NCBI GenBank assembly: GCA_004193595.1
Contig: RPGQ01000015.1
Coordinates: forward strand, 1 to 64,000
Direction of reading: 5' to 3'
From: Desulfobacteraceae bacterium Eth-SRB2
GTDB taxonomy: Bacteria; Desulfobacterota; Desulfobacteria; Desulfobacterales; UBA11574
Length of the DNA: 64,000 bases
Shown: positions 36,699 through 46,556 of the stretch, one piece after another
How positions within the stretch are numbered: position 1 is the first letter of the stretch
Layout: the number at the start of each line of letters is the position of its first letter
Made by a program: the position numbers and the translations under genes
Notes under the pieces: generated by a model
Seen by the model: only the letters and a program-made list of their open reading frames with translations
What the model was told of the DNA's origin: nothing
The model's database searches: none

Positions 36699-37214
36699 AT
36701 GAAACCAAAATTACCGAAATCACAAAATACGTTGCCCGGTTTTTCTCAGAATTCGACAGAACCGTATTATCTAAAGACCTATGACGATCTGGCAGATTTC
36801 TTTGGTGTTCATACCCAGACTATCAAGAATTGGAGCCGGCGGGGAATGCCGAAAGCAGCTCGCGGTAAATATGACGCCAACGCCATTAAGGTTTGGGCTG
36901 TCAAAGAAAATTTAATCGAAAATGACAATATCGGTTATTCAGCTAAGATTCAGAAAGAGAAGTATCTTCATGAGAGGGCTAAAAGACGGGAACGGGAGTT
37001 TGAGCTTGCCGTAAAAACCGGGAAATTTATAAAAATTGAGGATGCAAAGAAGGAATTAATCACTTTAGCCCAGCAGATCAGAATGAACATCTTAGCATTA
37101 CCCCATAAGATGGCGCCACTTTTGGAAGATTTAACCGCCTCTCAAATTCAAAAAAAACTTGAAGTGGCGGTTGACGAAGTTTTACGACACTTGAGCTATG
37201 TTGAAAAGAAATAA
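36699..37214 (+). CDS. Terminase small subunit (Nu1-like)
   Basis: The 171-residue protein has an N-terminal winged helix: YLKTYDDLADFFGVHTQTIK and NWSRRGMPKAARGKYDANAI, followed by a long helical region (about 85-115, HERAKRREREFELAVKTG). Nu1-type subunits bind the pac/cos site and recruit the large subunit. It overlaps the large-subunit gene by 17 bases. Confidence 0.8.
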   Translation: MKPKLPKSQNTLPGFSQNSTEPYYLKTYDDLADFFGVHTQTIKNWSRRGMPKAARGKYDANAIKVWAVKENLIENDNIGYSAKIQKEKYLHERAKRREREFELAVKTGKFIKIEDAKKELITLAQQIRMNILALPHKMAPLLEDLTASQIQKKLEVAVDEVLRHLSYVEKK

Positions 37215-39024
37215 AAACAGTAGTATTTGTGAAGCCCTGCGAAAAGCATGGAGAGCAGTTTTTAAGCCTCCGGAGCGTTTCAATGTTTGGCAGTGGGCGG
37301 AAAAGTATCTGATCCTTTCGGAGAAAATCACTTCTTATCCGGGGTTGTACCGGACCGAATTAACTCCTTATGTGAAAGGCCCTTTGGAAGCATTTCATAC
37401 CCATGAACGGATAGTGTTATGCTTCGGATCTCAGGTCGCAAAGACGACAACCCTATTCTGTATTATAGGCTATATTATTGACCAGGATCCGGGACCTGCC
37501 ATGATTATTTATCCTACCGGGGATCTTGGGAGACGTGTATCTAAACGACGACTTCAGGTTGTTATAAATGACAGTCCATCATTGGCCCGGCATAAAACCT
37601 CGGTGGATGATGATTTCCAGCTCATGTCATATACTCTGGATAGGCTGTCCATCACCCTTGTGGGTTCCAACTCGCCTGCGGCTGTGAGCAGTGATCCTAT
37701 CAGATATCTGATCATGGATGAGGTGGACAAATTCGCCATGGAGTCCCGGACAGAAGCGGACGCGCTTTCTCTGGCCCTTGAAAGGACGAAATCATTTTGG
37801 AATAGCCGTACCATCATCACTTCAACTCCCACCACATCTGATGGTAATGTGTGGCATCAATTTTTATTGACTGACCAGCGGTACTACCATGTCCCCTGCC
37901 CCAAGTGCGGACATTTTCAGAAACTTATATTTGACAATCTGAGATGGCCGGATCTGAAGAGTATCCGGATTCGCGATCTGGATAATCGCGGCTGGTTCGA
38001 ATGTGAGAGTTGCAACGGCAGGATTGAGGATAAGGATAAAACGGAAATGGTCAACAGCGGTAAGTGGATTGCAGAAAAGCCCGAAGAAAGGTGGGCCGGC
38101 TTTCACCTAAACTCACTCTATGCCCTCTGGAGTAAAACTAAGTTTGGCGCCATCGCAGCGGAATATCTGAGATCCAAACCTTATCCGGATAAAGCACGTA
38201 ACTTCAGAAATTCATGGCTGGCTCTTCCATATGATCCGGAGGAAGAGGGGAAGAATGTTGTTGAAGAGGAAACCCTTGCCGCGTCCATTCAAACATACCA
38301 AAAAAATACAGTGCCAGCCGTAGGATCAGCTCTTTTCATGGGTGTTGATGTTCAAGAGCGAGAACTTTACTACGTTGTTCGGTCCTGGGCGCGGAAAGAC
38401 GGGATTCTTCAATCTTGGCTGATCAATTGGGGAAAGGTCGAAAATTTTCATGATCTTTTGCCGATTGTTCAGATGGGATATCCTGGCACCGAATCTCAAA
38501 TGCTATATAAAGTTCAGGCGGCGGGCATTGACAGTCGCTATCGTACATCCGAGGTATACGAATTCTGCAAGATATATCCTATGTTTATACCAATTAAAGG
38601 TTTTAGACAAGTCAGGAATGAAACCGGGTCTATACCGTGGAAGGAATATCAAACCAACAAGCGCGATAAATTTTTCGCGACAAAATATTTCATGATCAAT
38701 ACCGTGTTTTATAAAGAAAAAATCTTCGCCGAGATCAACCAGGACACGGAATTACCTAAAATTTGGCACCTTCCCGGTGATGTGGATTCAACTTTTCTAC
38801 GGCATATGTCATCAGAAAAAGAAGTTAGAAAGAGAGACGCCAAGGGGCAGTGGATTCGGAGCTGGGTTACAAAAAAGGGGTGCTCCGCTAATCACTTTCT
38901 GGATGGAGTGGTTTATAGCTCAGCGATCGCAGATATTCACGGCGTGGGTTTTTTAAAAGAATATAAAGGAGGTGATGAGACACAGCGGATATCGGGCCGG
39001 CGTGTACGAAGTACCGGAATTTAG
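37198..39024 (+). CDS. Terminase large subunit (lambda gpA-like)
   Basis: The 608-residue protein shows an ATPase with Walker A FGSQVAKTT (G77-T83) and Walker B IMDEVDKF (D174, E175), a CxxC pair (CPKCGHF near 233 with CESCNG) and a C-terminal nuclease region. This is the lambda gpA class, which cuts cos ends and packages DNA into the prohead. The Walker A is a variant (SQVAKT instead of GxxGK[ST]), which is normal for this class. The frame is intact although the portal partner is missing. Confidence 0.9.
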   Translation: MLKRNKNSSICEALRKAWRAVFKPPERFNVWQWAEKYLILSEKITSYPGLYRTELTPYVKGPLEAFHTHERIVLCFGSQVAKTTTLFCIIGYIIDQDPGPAMIIYPTGDLGRRVSKRRLQVVINDSPSLARHKTSVDDDFQLMSYTLDRLSITLVGSNSPAAVSSDPIRYLIMDEVDKFAMESRTEADALSLALERTKSFWNSRTIITSTPTTSDGNVWHQFLLTDQRYYHVPCPKCGHFQKLIFDNLRWPDLKSIRIRDLDNRGWFECESCNGRIEDKDKTEMVNSGKWIAEKPEERWAGFHLNSLYALWSKTKFGAIAAEYLRSKPYPDKARNFRNSWLALPYDPEEEGKNVVEEETLAASIQTYQKNTVPAVGSALFMGVDVQERELYYVVRSWARKDGILQSWLINWGKVENFHDLLPIVQMGYPGTESQMLYKVQAAGIDSRYRTSEVYEFCKIYPMFIPIKGFRQVRNETGSIPWKEYQTNKRDKFFATKYFMINTVFYKEKIFAEINQDTELPKIWHLPGDVDSTFLRHMSSEKEVRKRDAKGQWIRSWVTKKGCSANHFLDGVVYSSAIADIHGVGFLKEYKGGDETQRISGRRVRSTGI

Positions 39025-39145
39025 CCGGATCGGTCGTTTCCGTAGCTTCCGTGGTTTAGCCGGTTAATGCGAAATTTCAAACTATCAAGACAATATTCAA
39101 AGTAACGATATTAAATTTTCTAAATTTTTAAAAGGAGAATTTAAA

Positions 39146-39382
39146 ATGGATCAAAAAAAAAGAGAAGAGATATCAGTTAAAATTATTGGTAATTGGAAGG
39201 CCGATGAAAAGCTTCGTGCCAAATATAAAGACAATTTCGGCCTTTATGCGATCCAAACCGAGATCGATGAAGAGTGGAAAGATGTAGCGATACAAAATGA
39301 ATTCGGGGATTATGATACTTTCACGGCATGGAAGTTGAATGAGCATCGATCGACGATACTCGGTAACCGGACAATACAATAA
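39146..39382 (+). CDS. Small hypothetical phage protein
   Basis: A 78-residue charged protein, starting after AAAAGGAG with a seven-base spacing. It reads KIIGNWKADEKLRAKYKDNF and FTAWKLNEHRS. The position matches that of gpW-like head-joining proteins in lambda-type modules, but the sequence does not show that fold clearly, so I give no function. Confidence 0.5.
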   Translation: MDQKKREEISVKIIGNWKADEKLRAKYKDNFGLYAIQTEIDEEWKDVAIQNEFGDYDTFTAWKLNEHRSTILGNRTIQ

Positions 39383-39394
39383 GGGAGAATCACC

Positions 39395-39946
39395 ATGATA
39401 AATGCAATTAAAGAGGTTAAAGAGTTTGAAAAAAACTTGGCCACGCTTCGTAAATCAATAGAGACATTCAAGGTCAAAAGAGATGAAATATCCAAGCAGC
39501 ATGAAGAGACAAAGCAAAAAACAGAACAAGCTGAGGCTCGATTCAAGAATGCTCTGGTTGACAAGGTCAAAGGCTTTGCCTCTGATGACAGTATAAAAGA
39601 ACTCCGTGATCAAGTGTCTAATCTAAAGCAATCAGCAAAAAATAGTGAAGAACAACTTGAGGCTATCTTGACTATGTTAGACGAAAATGCAGAGGAGGAA
39701 AAGAAGCTTGTCGGGTTGAAACCTCGCATGCGATTTAATTTCCTGCAGGTCGCCTTACAAGATGCTCTCAGTGGTATTAAAGAAGAAACCAGGGAGCTAC
39801 TTCGTGAAGCATGGATGATCAAGTCTCATTTACCTGGCGGTGGATATCCTAAGTTTCTTTCGGAGGTTTTTCCACCGGACCGCATTGAAGAAAAAAAGAA
39901 TCGATGGGATCGTTTCATAGCCAAACACAATTACATTGAACATTAA
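39395..39946 (+). CDS. Coiled-coil phage protein
   Basis: The 183-residue protein is mostly a long coiled coil (about 5-110, for example EEQLEAILTMLDENAEEEKK), then a short globular end with HLPGGGYPKFLSEVFPPDR. It follows a GGGAGAA signal and is 12 bases after the previous gene. A scaffold-like role is possible from composition only. Confidence 0.5.
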   Translation: MINAIKEVKEFEKNLATLRKSIETFKVKRDEISKQHEETKQKTEQAEARFKNALVDKVKGFASDDSIKELRDQVSNLKQSAKNSEEQLEAILTMLDENAEEEKKLVGLKPRMRFNFLQVALQDALSGIKEETRELLREAWMIKSHLPGGGYPKFLSEVFPPDRIEEKKNRWDRFIAKHNYIEH

Positions 39947-39959
39947 GTGTTTTTTGGAT

Positions 39960-40150
39960 CCATCGATATAATTGTGATGCAATCCTTTCCTGCTCATCCA
40001 TTACGTGATTGGGGAAGGATTTGAGACTCAGCGAGGGGTTCATCAGGGGTTATGGCCCGGATCCCTGTCCTTAAAACTTGTGCTCTCGCCTCGCTGTTTT
40101 GAATTCTAACGAGAGTACAAGGCCGGGCTAACTATTAACTTTTTTAATAA
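39960..40150. other. Structured non-coding gap where a portal gene is expected
   Basis: No frame is present. The sequence can form stems CAGCGAGG/CCTCGCTG and CTTGTGCTCTCG/CGAGAGTACAAG, so its transcript would be structured. In lambda-type modules the portal gene lies between terminase and protease. Here only these 220 bp remain. Confidence 0.5.
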
Positions 40151-40166
40151 GAAAGGTAATTTTAAA

Positions 40167-41123
40167 ATGAAAATGATCGATGTTTTAACATCTCCCTGGG
40201 CCATCGTGCCGGAAAAACTATACGAGATTCAGGAGGTCTATTCTACTCATTTGCGTGGGGCTATGCTTGATGCTTCGGCCATCGAGGCCGCCATGAATAA
40301 AAAATTGAGTAGTAGCTCCAAAAACTTTCAGGTTGTTAATGGTGTCGCGGTTATCCAGATCCACGGGATTATCGCCAAAAGGATGAATCTGTTGACACGG
40401 ATATCGGGCGGTGTTTCATCAGAACTTGCGGCCAAAGATATAAAATTTGCCTTAAGTGATTCCGAAATAAATCAAATCTTGTTGGATATTGATTCACCCG
40501 GAGGGACTGTTGACGGTACTCAAGAGCTTGCCGATATCATATATCATGGACGGGACAAAAAGCCGATTGTGGCTTTTTCCGATGGTCTGATGGGTAGCGC
40601 TGCGTATTGGATTGGATCTGCAGCCAATAAAATTTATATTTCCGGAGACACGGTACAGACAGGATCTATTGGTGTGGTAGCTTCACATGTTGATTATTCC
40701 CAATATGAGAAGAAACGGGGGATCAAAACCACGGAGATTTATGCTGGGAAGTATAAGAGGATGGCCTCGCAATACAAGCCTCTATCGAAAGAGGGAAAAA
40801 CAATGCTTCAAGATCGTGTGGATTATCTGTACACGATTTTTGTAGATGAAATCGCCAAGCATCGGGGAGTGCGCACAGAAATTGTACTGGAAAACATGGC
40901 CGATGGAAAGGTGTTCATCGGAAAGCAAGGTATCGCCGCTGGCCTGGTGGACGGTGTTTCTACATTTGACCGGCTTATTAAAAATACGTCAGCTATCCGG
41001 TCCGGGACGGAAGGGGAAAATATCCAGCGCGAATTGAACAGATTCAGTCAAGAATCAAAAAAATCATATAATGATTCTGAATTTATTGAACTAAATAAAA
41101 AATTGGCCGAGAGGAAAAAATAA
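40167..41123 (+). CDS. S49-family prohead protease (SppA/gpC-like)
   Basis: The 318-residue protein has the S49 serine-peptidase core: VAVIQIHGIIAKRMN, LLDIDSPGGTVDGTQELA, the nucleophile S144 in GLMGSAAYWIG and the general-base K195 in AGKYKRM. In lambda-like phages this enzyme (gpC) matures the prohead and its C-terminus works as scaffold. The short C-terminal extension (about 285-318) lacks a full scaffold domain. The gene is intact even though no capsid gene follows. Confidence 0.85.
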   Translation: MKMIDVLTSPWAIVPEKLYEIQEVYSTHLRGAMLDASAIEAAMNKKLSSSSKNFQVVNGVAVIQIHGIIAKRMNLLTRISGGVSSELAAKDIKFALSDSEINQILLDIDSPGGTVDGTQELADIIYHGRDKKPIVAFSDGLMGSAAYWIGSAANKIYISGDTVQTGSIGVVASHVDYSQYEKKRGIKTTEIYAGKYKRMASQYKPLSKEGKTMLQDRVDYLYTIFVDEIAKHRGVRTEIVLENMADGKVFIGKQGIAAGLVDGVSTFDRLIKNTSAIRSGTEGENIQRELNRFSQESKKSYNDSEFIELNKKLAERKK

Positions 41124-41136
41124 CAAATCGCATTAA

Positions 41137-41370
41137 ATGAAAATTGAGAAATTATTTAAAAAATATAAAGAAAACTATCATTGCGGTGACTGTAATTACT
41201 GGAGGCCCACCCGGAGGTCTAAAATTGGATATATTTGGGGCGTTTGTCTCGCATCCCATGGCCTTAACCACAAATGGACCTCTCCTTGTACCGTTTTCAC
41301 AACAGATGAAAACCACGTTGTGAAGGATGATATTGTCTATCTTAAAAAATATAGGTTCGTTAATTCGTAA
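41137..41370 (+). CDS. Small cysteine-containing hypothetical protein
   Basis: The 77-residue product starts MKIEKLFKKYKENYHCGDCN and has a CxxC, a further Cys in GVCLASHGLNH and one in SPCTVF, so metal binding is possible. It follows the protease gene by 13 bases. I do not recognise the family. Confidence 0.5.
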   Translation: MKIEKLFKKYKENYHCGDCNYWRPTRRSKIGYIWGVCLASHGLNHKWTSPCTVFTTDENHVVKDDIVYLKKYRFVNS

Positions 41371-41394
41371 ACCTTAAATAATAAGGAGATTATT

Positions 41395-43062
41395 ATGGAT
41401 GATCACAAACTATAAATAATCCTGGCCGCCAGAGATATGACTTAGAAAGCTTTTTTGACGGCCACGGCCCGGGTGGAACAATTCACAAAAAATGTCTTTT
41501 CCATGCGGACTGCCATGGTCGGGGTTGCCGGTACCGCCGCCATGGGTGCGTTTGTCAAGAAATACCTGGAAACCGCAGACGCCATCGGTAAAGCATCGGA
41601 TGTGATCGGGATTTCCACCAGTGCGCTCCAGGAATATCGCCATGGTCTCGGCTGGCCGGGGTTGACACTGCGCTTATGGATAATTCGTTTAAAGCGTTTT
41701 CCAAACGTGTGGGCGAGGCGCGAAATGAGACCGGCGCCCTGGTTACTTTCCTGAAAAAATTTGATGAACAGCTTTTACAGGGTATTCAAAGTGCCGGGTC
41801 TACTGAGCAGGCGCTGGATCTGGTTATGGACCGCATGGGGCGGACTGCGGATCAGACGGATCGGGCTGCACTGGCAGCCGCTGCGTTTTCCAGGTCCGGT
41901 CTGGTATTGACCAATATGGTTAAGGGCGGAGCGGCGGGTCTCAATGAGATGAGGCAGGAAGCCCGGGATCTGGGTATTGTTATGGATGAGCACCTCATCC
42001 GAAATAGCGAAAAAGCCAATGATGAATTGGAAAAACTCACCCGGGTGCTCAAAGTCCAGTTCATGGCGGCGGCTATTGGCCTGGCTCCGGAGATCGCGAA
42101 AGTGGCCGGACAGACCACCAATTGGTGGAAGGCCAATCAGGAACTAGTAAAAACCAATGTGGCGGAATGGGCAAAAAAAATAAAAGATACAATTCTGGGC
42201 ATCAAAGCTATCTATGAATCAAATACAGAACTGTTTGGCACAGCCGGTTACGGCATTCTTGGACGGGTGGTATTCGGTGGTTGGGGGCCCTGCTGGCATT
42301 ATCTCCGGTATTTATTCCATCGATAAGGCTCTGAGTACTGTTGGTATGGATTTTCAAACATCCATTAATATGTGGGGAGAATGGGAAAAATCAATTAATA
42401 ATATTTTGGACGTAATTTCAAGGAAACGGCACTGGAATACTGGCGCAATAATTAGAGCAGGCCCCGAATCCAAATACTTTCCCATGCCGAAAGAAACGCC
42501 ATCCCCCACACCAACGCCAACGCCGGGGGGCACGGGATTAGAAGAGTATTACGGATGGTGGTCCGCGTACGGCGATACCATGGAAGATTTTTATACCACC
42601 ACATCAGAAGTCATACAGGAAAAGTCAAAGCAATCATTCAACGTATTTGAAAACCTGTCCCAGTGCACCGCTGAAGCAATGGAACAAAATTTTTTGAATC
42701 TTTATTTCGACATCATGAGCAATAAATTTGACAGCCTGCGAGATTATGCCAATGCGGCCCTGGATAGTATCCGCCGGGCCACGTCTGATGTTTTGGGGCA
42801 GATGACAAAAGAATTGCTTTTCGGGGGCGGCGCTTCCGGGGGTAGCGGCTGGATTTCTTCAGCCCTGGGATGGGCCGGTTTTGGCGGGAATCGCCAATAT
42901 GGGGGTCCTGTCGATCCCGGTAAAACATACATCGTCGGTGAAAAAGGACCTGAATTTTTATATATGGGCAACCGTGGCGGGCAGATCGTACCGGGAGGGA
43001 CGGATTCCACTTCCAGGAACATTAATTCACAACCAACTTATCGTTCAAGGGGCTATGAATGA
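41395..43062 (+). pseudogene. Tape-measure protein, broken and shortened
   Basis: The gene has a good ribosome-binding site (AAGGAG) and starts MDDHKL, then a TAA, IILAARDMT, a TAG, and goes on AFLTATARVEQFTKNVFSMR. A frameshift near 41655 leads into DNSFKAFSKRVGEARNETG, and another near 42280 into a frame ending GGPVDPGKTYIVGEKGPEFL, typical of the C-terminus of tail tape-measure proteins. Intact versions are often over 800 residues, so a large internal part is deleted. Two nonsense codons and two shifts make it non-functional. Confidence 0.8.
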
Positions 43063-43135
43063 GCGGGCTGCATCCATGCATTTGAACAATATTGAGGAAA
43101 GAATACGGAAGGTTCTCCGCGAGGAAATGAGATAG
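43055..43135 (+). CDS. Possible 26-residue ORF after the tape measure
   Basis: The ATG overlaps the tape-measure stop (ATGAATGA) and the frame reads MNERAASMHLNNIEERIRKV then LREEMR. The overlap suggests coupled translation, but the size makes it uncertain. Confidence 0.25.
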   Translation: MNERAASMHLNNIEERIRKVLREEMR

Positions 43136-43495
43136 ATAGGGGAGAGAAAGAAACTGTGCAACCCGCACAGAAAAAATCAAACCCCCCAATATTTTCATTA
43201 GAACAGAAGTTAGGAGGTGCACCGCAGTCTTGTGTCCATTATTTCCATTTAGGACGCGCGACAAACCAAAAGATAGCGCTAATTGTGACATAGGCGCATA
43301 AAAGAGCTTTCAAAATCGACGATGTCCTTACAAGGCATATAAACCCCCCGGATTCCCGGGTAGCACCCATGCCGGCATCCATCATGGTGCTATGGTCGAC
43401 CGGGTTTCTTTTGAATCTGGAGAAAAAAAGAAGTGGTTGGAGTTCAAAGAGTGGGTCAACCTGACCCAAAAAATCAAATCCACCATAATCTCAAA
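43136..43495. other. No intact gene; eroded coding traces
   Basis: Short protein-like traces occur, such as a frame near 43385-43470 reading AWFVRFL-like residues, but none is continuous. At about 43310 a stretch resembles part of the repeated peptide segment found at 47894 and 49284. Confidence 0.3.
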
Positions 43496-43696
43496 ATGAG
43501 AAATGTATTTTGCCCTAAATATAGTCGATGTCTCGACATTGCAGTAAAAGAGGGCCTAAAGGACTGGTCATGCCATGGCTGTAAGTATGAGCATCAAAAA
43601 ACTGGAGTATCAATTCGGGATTTTTGGGGTTCTATTTTGCTTTTAGCACGTCTTTATCTGCCCGAAGTTTATAACGAATACCGGAAAGAGGGATAA
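43496..43696 (+). CDS. Small cysteine-rich phage-type protein
   Basis: The 66-residue frame reads MRNVFCPKYSRCLDIAVKEG then DWSCHGCKYEHQKTG, with four cysteines that could bind zinc. Similar small proteins occur in deltaproteobacterial prophages and integrated elements, but I know no function. The frame is open upstream to a GTG at 43433. No clear ribosome-binding site precedes either start. Confidence 0.5.
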   Translation: MRNVFCPKYSRCLDIAVKEGLKDWSCHGCKYEHQKTGVSIRDFWGSILLLARLYLPEVYNEYRKEG

Positions 43697-43712
43697 TATA
43701 ATCTATAAAACA

Positions 43713-43740
43713 TTGACATTATCATTCAATATGCTATGAT
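43713..43740 (+). promoter_or_regulatory. Promoter of the leader R1
   Basis: TTGACA (43713-43718) and TATGAT (43735-43740) are spaced by 16 bases, close to the sigma-70 consensus. Transcription would begin near 43747, about 23 bases before the early terminator hairpin. In the second copy of the leader the -10 box is kept, but the -35 position reads CGCAAT, so the duplication begins between the two boxes. Confidence 0.7.
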
Positions 43741-43918
43741 TAGATTATCTGAAAATCTCAAACCGTAGAGGACCAGCGATAATGGTCTATTTTTTATCCT
43801 TTAAAATTAAAGCGCTCCAGGTGTCCGGTATCCGTAAGGACCGGGACGGTTGTTTGAGACCGTTCAGAGCACCTGGGGCGTTTCTGTTTTTAAAAGGAGG
43901 TAAAATATGAAAGTCAAT
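43729..43918 (+). ncRNA. Structured leader R1 (terminator plus three-way junction)
   Basis: From its 5' end the transcript holds a small hairpin GACCA/TGGTC followed by a T run (43770-43796), then a closing stem CGCTCCAGGTG/CACCTGGGGCG (43813-43823 with 43870-43880), enclosing two hairpins (CCGGT/ACCGG at 43825-43844 and ACGGT/ACCGT at 43846-43863), then AAAAGGAGG and the ATG at 43907. The 190 bp are repeated at 46557-46746 with three differences, none breaking a stem. The layout resembles an attenuator or the immunity RNA leader of phage P4, which also precedes a primase-helicase gene. Function is inferred. Confidence 0.6.
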
Positions 43919-46548
43919 ATGCAAGCCAATTTCCCAAAATTTCGACAAACATTGAACGATATGTTTGAAGGTGATCAAGATCAAATAAAATTCCTTCAAC
44001 GAGTCCTTGGTTATTCGCTATTAGGAGAGAACAAAGAAAGGACACTATTTATCTTTTACGAACCTTCCGGCGGTAATGCTAAGGATTTGATAGCTAACTT
44101 AGTTTGTTACTGTCTGGGCAGCAATTCCCGCTCATCACGTTATAAGTTCATTTGCCACCACATGTGGATAAATTATGAATTTTATCACAACATGTTGTAA
44201 TTAATAATGAAGGTTTTTATATTTGGAAAGTATTGTTTAGAGGAAATGCACAAAAAATCATATCTTAAATCAAGACAATCTGTTTTCAAACGCAAATGTC
44301 CCTGTCTTGAAGTAAAATGGCCTCCAACTTCCTTTCATTGTGTAATTTCCTTTGGTAGCTTTTGATGCGCCTATTTAGGGCGATAATATTCTAAGGAGGT
44401 GTCACTTAAGATGATCAGTTAACTTGATGCCGTAGAGAATAGGCGTGATAAAAGCATTTGCATTTCGATTCAAACGCAAACTCTTTAAACAATGATCCTT
44501 ATCTGCTCCCCATAAGGCTCTTTTGCTTTTAGCTTTGTCCATACGGCTCTGAATCTCAAGTAGGAAAGCTGTTGGGTCTTTGATCTATCAAAAGCTAACA
44601 TCATGAGCATGGGCAAATTCCCAAAACGCGTTTCTCACTATATTCCAAGCTGCGTTCCAAAACAGTCTGATTCTGCAATAGCTGCTCTCGATCCTCTCTA
44701 AATTCCGGAGCGCCCTACCGCGTTTTGACGTATAGTTACTTATTTCGTCATCGCAGTACCAAATTCAACGGAAACAGCCATTCTCGGAGCAATCCTCCCA
44801 GTATTCTGGCACTAGTTCCACAACTCCCTGTTTGAACACCCATGTTTAGGGACTGATTAGAAACCAAAAACATAAATCATTTCCTTATTCTCTTCTACTC
44901 CATTGGGTCCCTTCAAACTTAAAAGATCTCTATTCCTGCCACTCTTTTTAATTCCTGTTCTAGTAAAAAATGAATGGATCAGCCCCTCTGACTCCTAACA
45001 GGCGAGATTTGAGCCTCTGTGCCTCCCTGATAGAGAAAGGGACGGGAGGCTCCTGGGCGCTATCTTCTATGTGGGTGGGGCACAGATCTCTGGCTAAAAC
45101 CCGGCTTTGGGAAAGGCACATGTTCTGCAGTCTTTATTCTCATTCCTATCCGCTTCGGACGAATTCATGGATAGTCCATCTCGAAAGCGGTGGAGCCCAA
45201 CCGGTCAGCCCATTCTGTGGGCAGCGGAATCCCCACCTCTAACTCCTTTAAATGTCTCTCAGAGCGCAAAGTTCTGAGAGGAAAGTCCAAGTTCCATTCC
45301 AAGCCCATGAGGAGCACATCCCCAAGTGCTGCACGGCGCCTCGAATTCTTGCCTCCCAGGCCATGAATGGAGGCCCCTGTCCCAGCCCACGGCTCCCAAG
45401 CTGCCTCCCAGAAGCTGGGTCCTGGGTCCAATCCGCACGGCAGGCGCCTCCCCAGGCCAGCCAGTCCCTAAAGCCTCGACCTGATTCTCCTGCCCCATGC
45501 CACCATACTTTGATTCCTTTGAGGAAATGTTCCACACACCCCAGAACTGCCTCGACTGGAAACCATGGCCCAGCACAAAGGCTTCGAATGAGGGCACGGC
45601 GCCGGAAGCCGCATGAGTCCCGACATGTCCCTCCTGCGCCAATATCCTAAAGAAAGGAGGGTAAGATGTCCAGCTCAGCATAGCATGATTATCCGCAATT
45701 ATGTATCAATGAGGTTTGTTTTTCTACGATAATCTCTTTTTTTCATAGAAATTCTCGATATTGCTTGAATTGTAGTGCAAGTTTCCAAAACTGAACCGTC
45801 AATTTATCGGGTTCATGACACGCAAATGCGGATGTTTGAGGGAAAAATTGTGGGACAGGGCTATGAAGGTTTCCCCTGTTCCGTTGTGATTCAGAGGTAT
45901 TCTTCTTTATGCGATTGACTGCACAGCAATGCTGGTAAGTCAAGACAATTCATCAAGAAAAATAAAAGGAGAAATAGATAGAAGCAAGAGAAAATTCACA
46001 TAACATGGCGGCAGAAAATAGCCTTTTATTTGTGCCAAAAGTTTACGAAAAAAAATAAATCTCTAAACACCTTTGTTTTCAAGGATAGATCATGAGCGGG
46101 AATTCCTGCTGTCTGGGGGAATTAGCTACCTTCATACACCCAGGGTTGATCTATGGCCCGAATAAATTCCAAAACCTATCGAGTGTTATATCTTTAAACG
46201 GCTTAAGGATTGCCTTCTGTTCAGAACCGGAAGAAAATAAAAAATTTAGCATACCGCGCATGAAATTCTTGGTGAGTGGTGACATGTTGAGAGCTATAAA
46301 TTCAAATGATAAATACGAGACCTCTTTTGGGCCCACACAATAATACCATTATTTTACTTGCTGACAACCTGCCCAAAGTAAATGATAATGACCCGGCGTT
46401 CTGGGATCGCGTGCAGATTGAACTTTTTAATATTTCACTATCCGAGCATTTAATTGAAGATCTTAAGGAAGAGGCGATTGGAATAATTAATTGGATTATA
46501 CGAGGATTTTTAATCTATAAAGAGCAAGGCATTAATCCGCCGCAATAG
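43907..46548 (+). pseudogene. Second P4-alpha/D5-type helicase, interrupted
   Basis: The 5' part reads QIKFLQRVLGYSLLGENK and TLFIFYEPSGGNAKDLIANL, with a Walker A in which the essential GK is replaced by NAK. It stops being helicase-like near 44140. The 3' part resumes near 46130 (YGPNKFQNLSSVISLNGLRI, FCSEPEENKKFSIPRM, RAINSNDKYETSFGP), needs a one-base shift near 46340 and continues NTIILLADNLPKVNDNDPAF. About 1.9 kb of unrelated sequence separates the halves. Most of the D5_N part is also missing. Confidence 0.75.
44200..46080. other. Alien-looking block within the helicase gene
   Basis: No gene, terminator or ribosome-binding pattern like that of the flanks is visible. Composition shifts inside the block: 44200-44950 is AT-rich with many C/T runs, whereas about 44990-45660 is GC-rich (TGCCTCCCAGAAGCTGGGTC and similar) and looks eukaryotic or organellar rather than bacterial. 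Open frames here are overlapping on both strands and have no bacterial signatures. It could be inserted DNA or an assembly chimera; the edges are approximate. Confidence 0.45.
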
Positions 46549-46556
46549 CGAAACCC

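Noticed and set aside
45278-45295. GAGGAAAGTCC resembling the P4 helix of RNase P RNA
   Set aside because: None of the other conserved RNase P segments are found at the right distances, so this is chance.
44970-45681. Several 80-140 residue frames on both strands
   Set aside because: They overlap in many frames within the GC-rich block, lack ribosome-binding sites and match no bacterial family; an effect of composition.
44200-46080. Group II intron in the helicase gene
   Set aside because: No GUGYG start, no domain V hairpin and no reverse transcriptase frame could be found.
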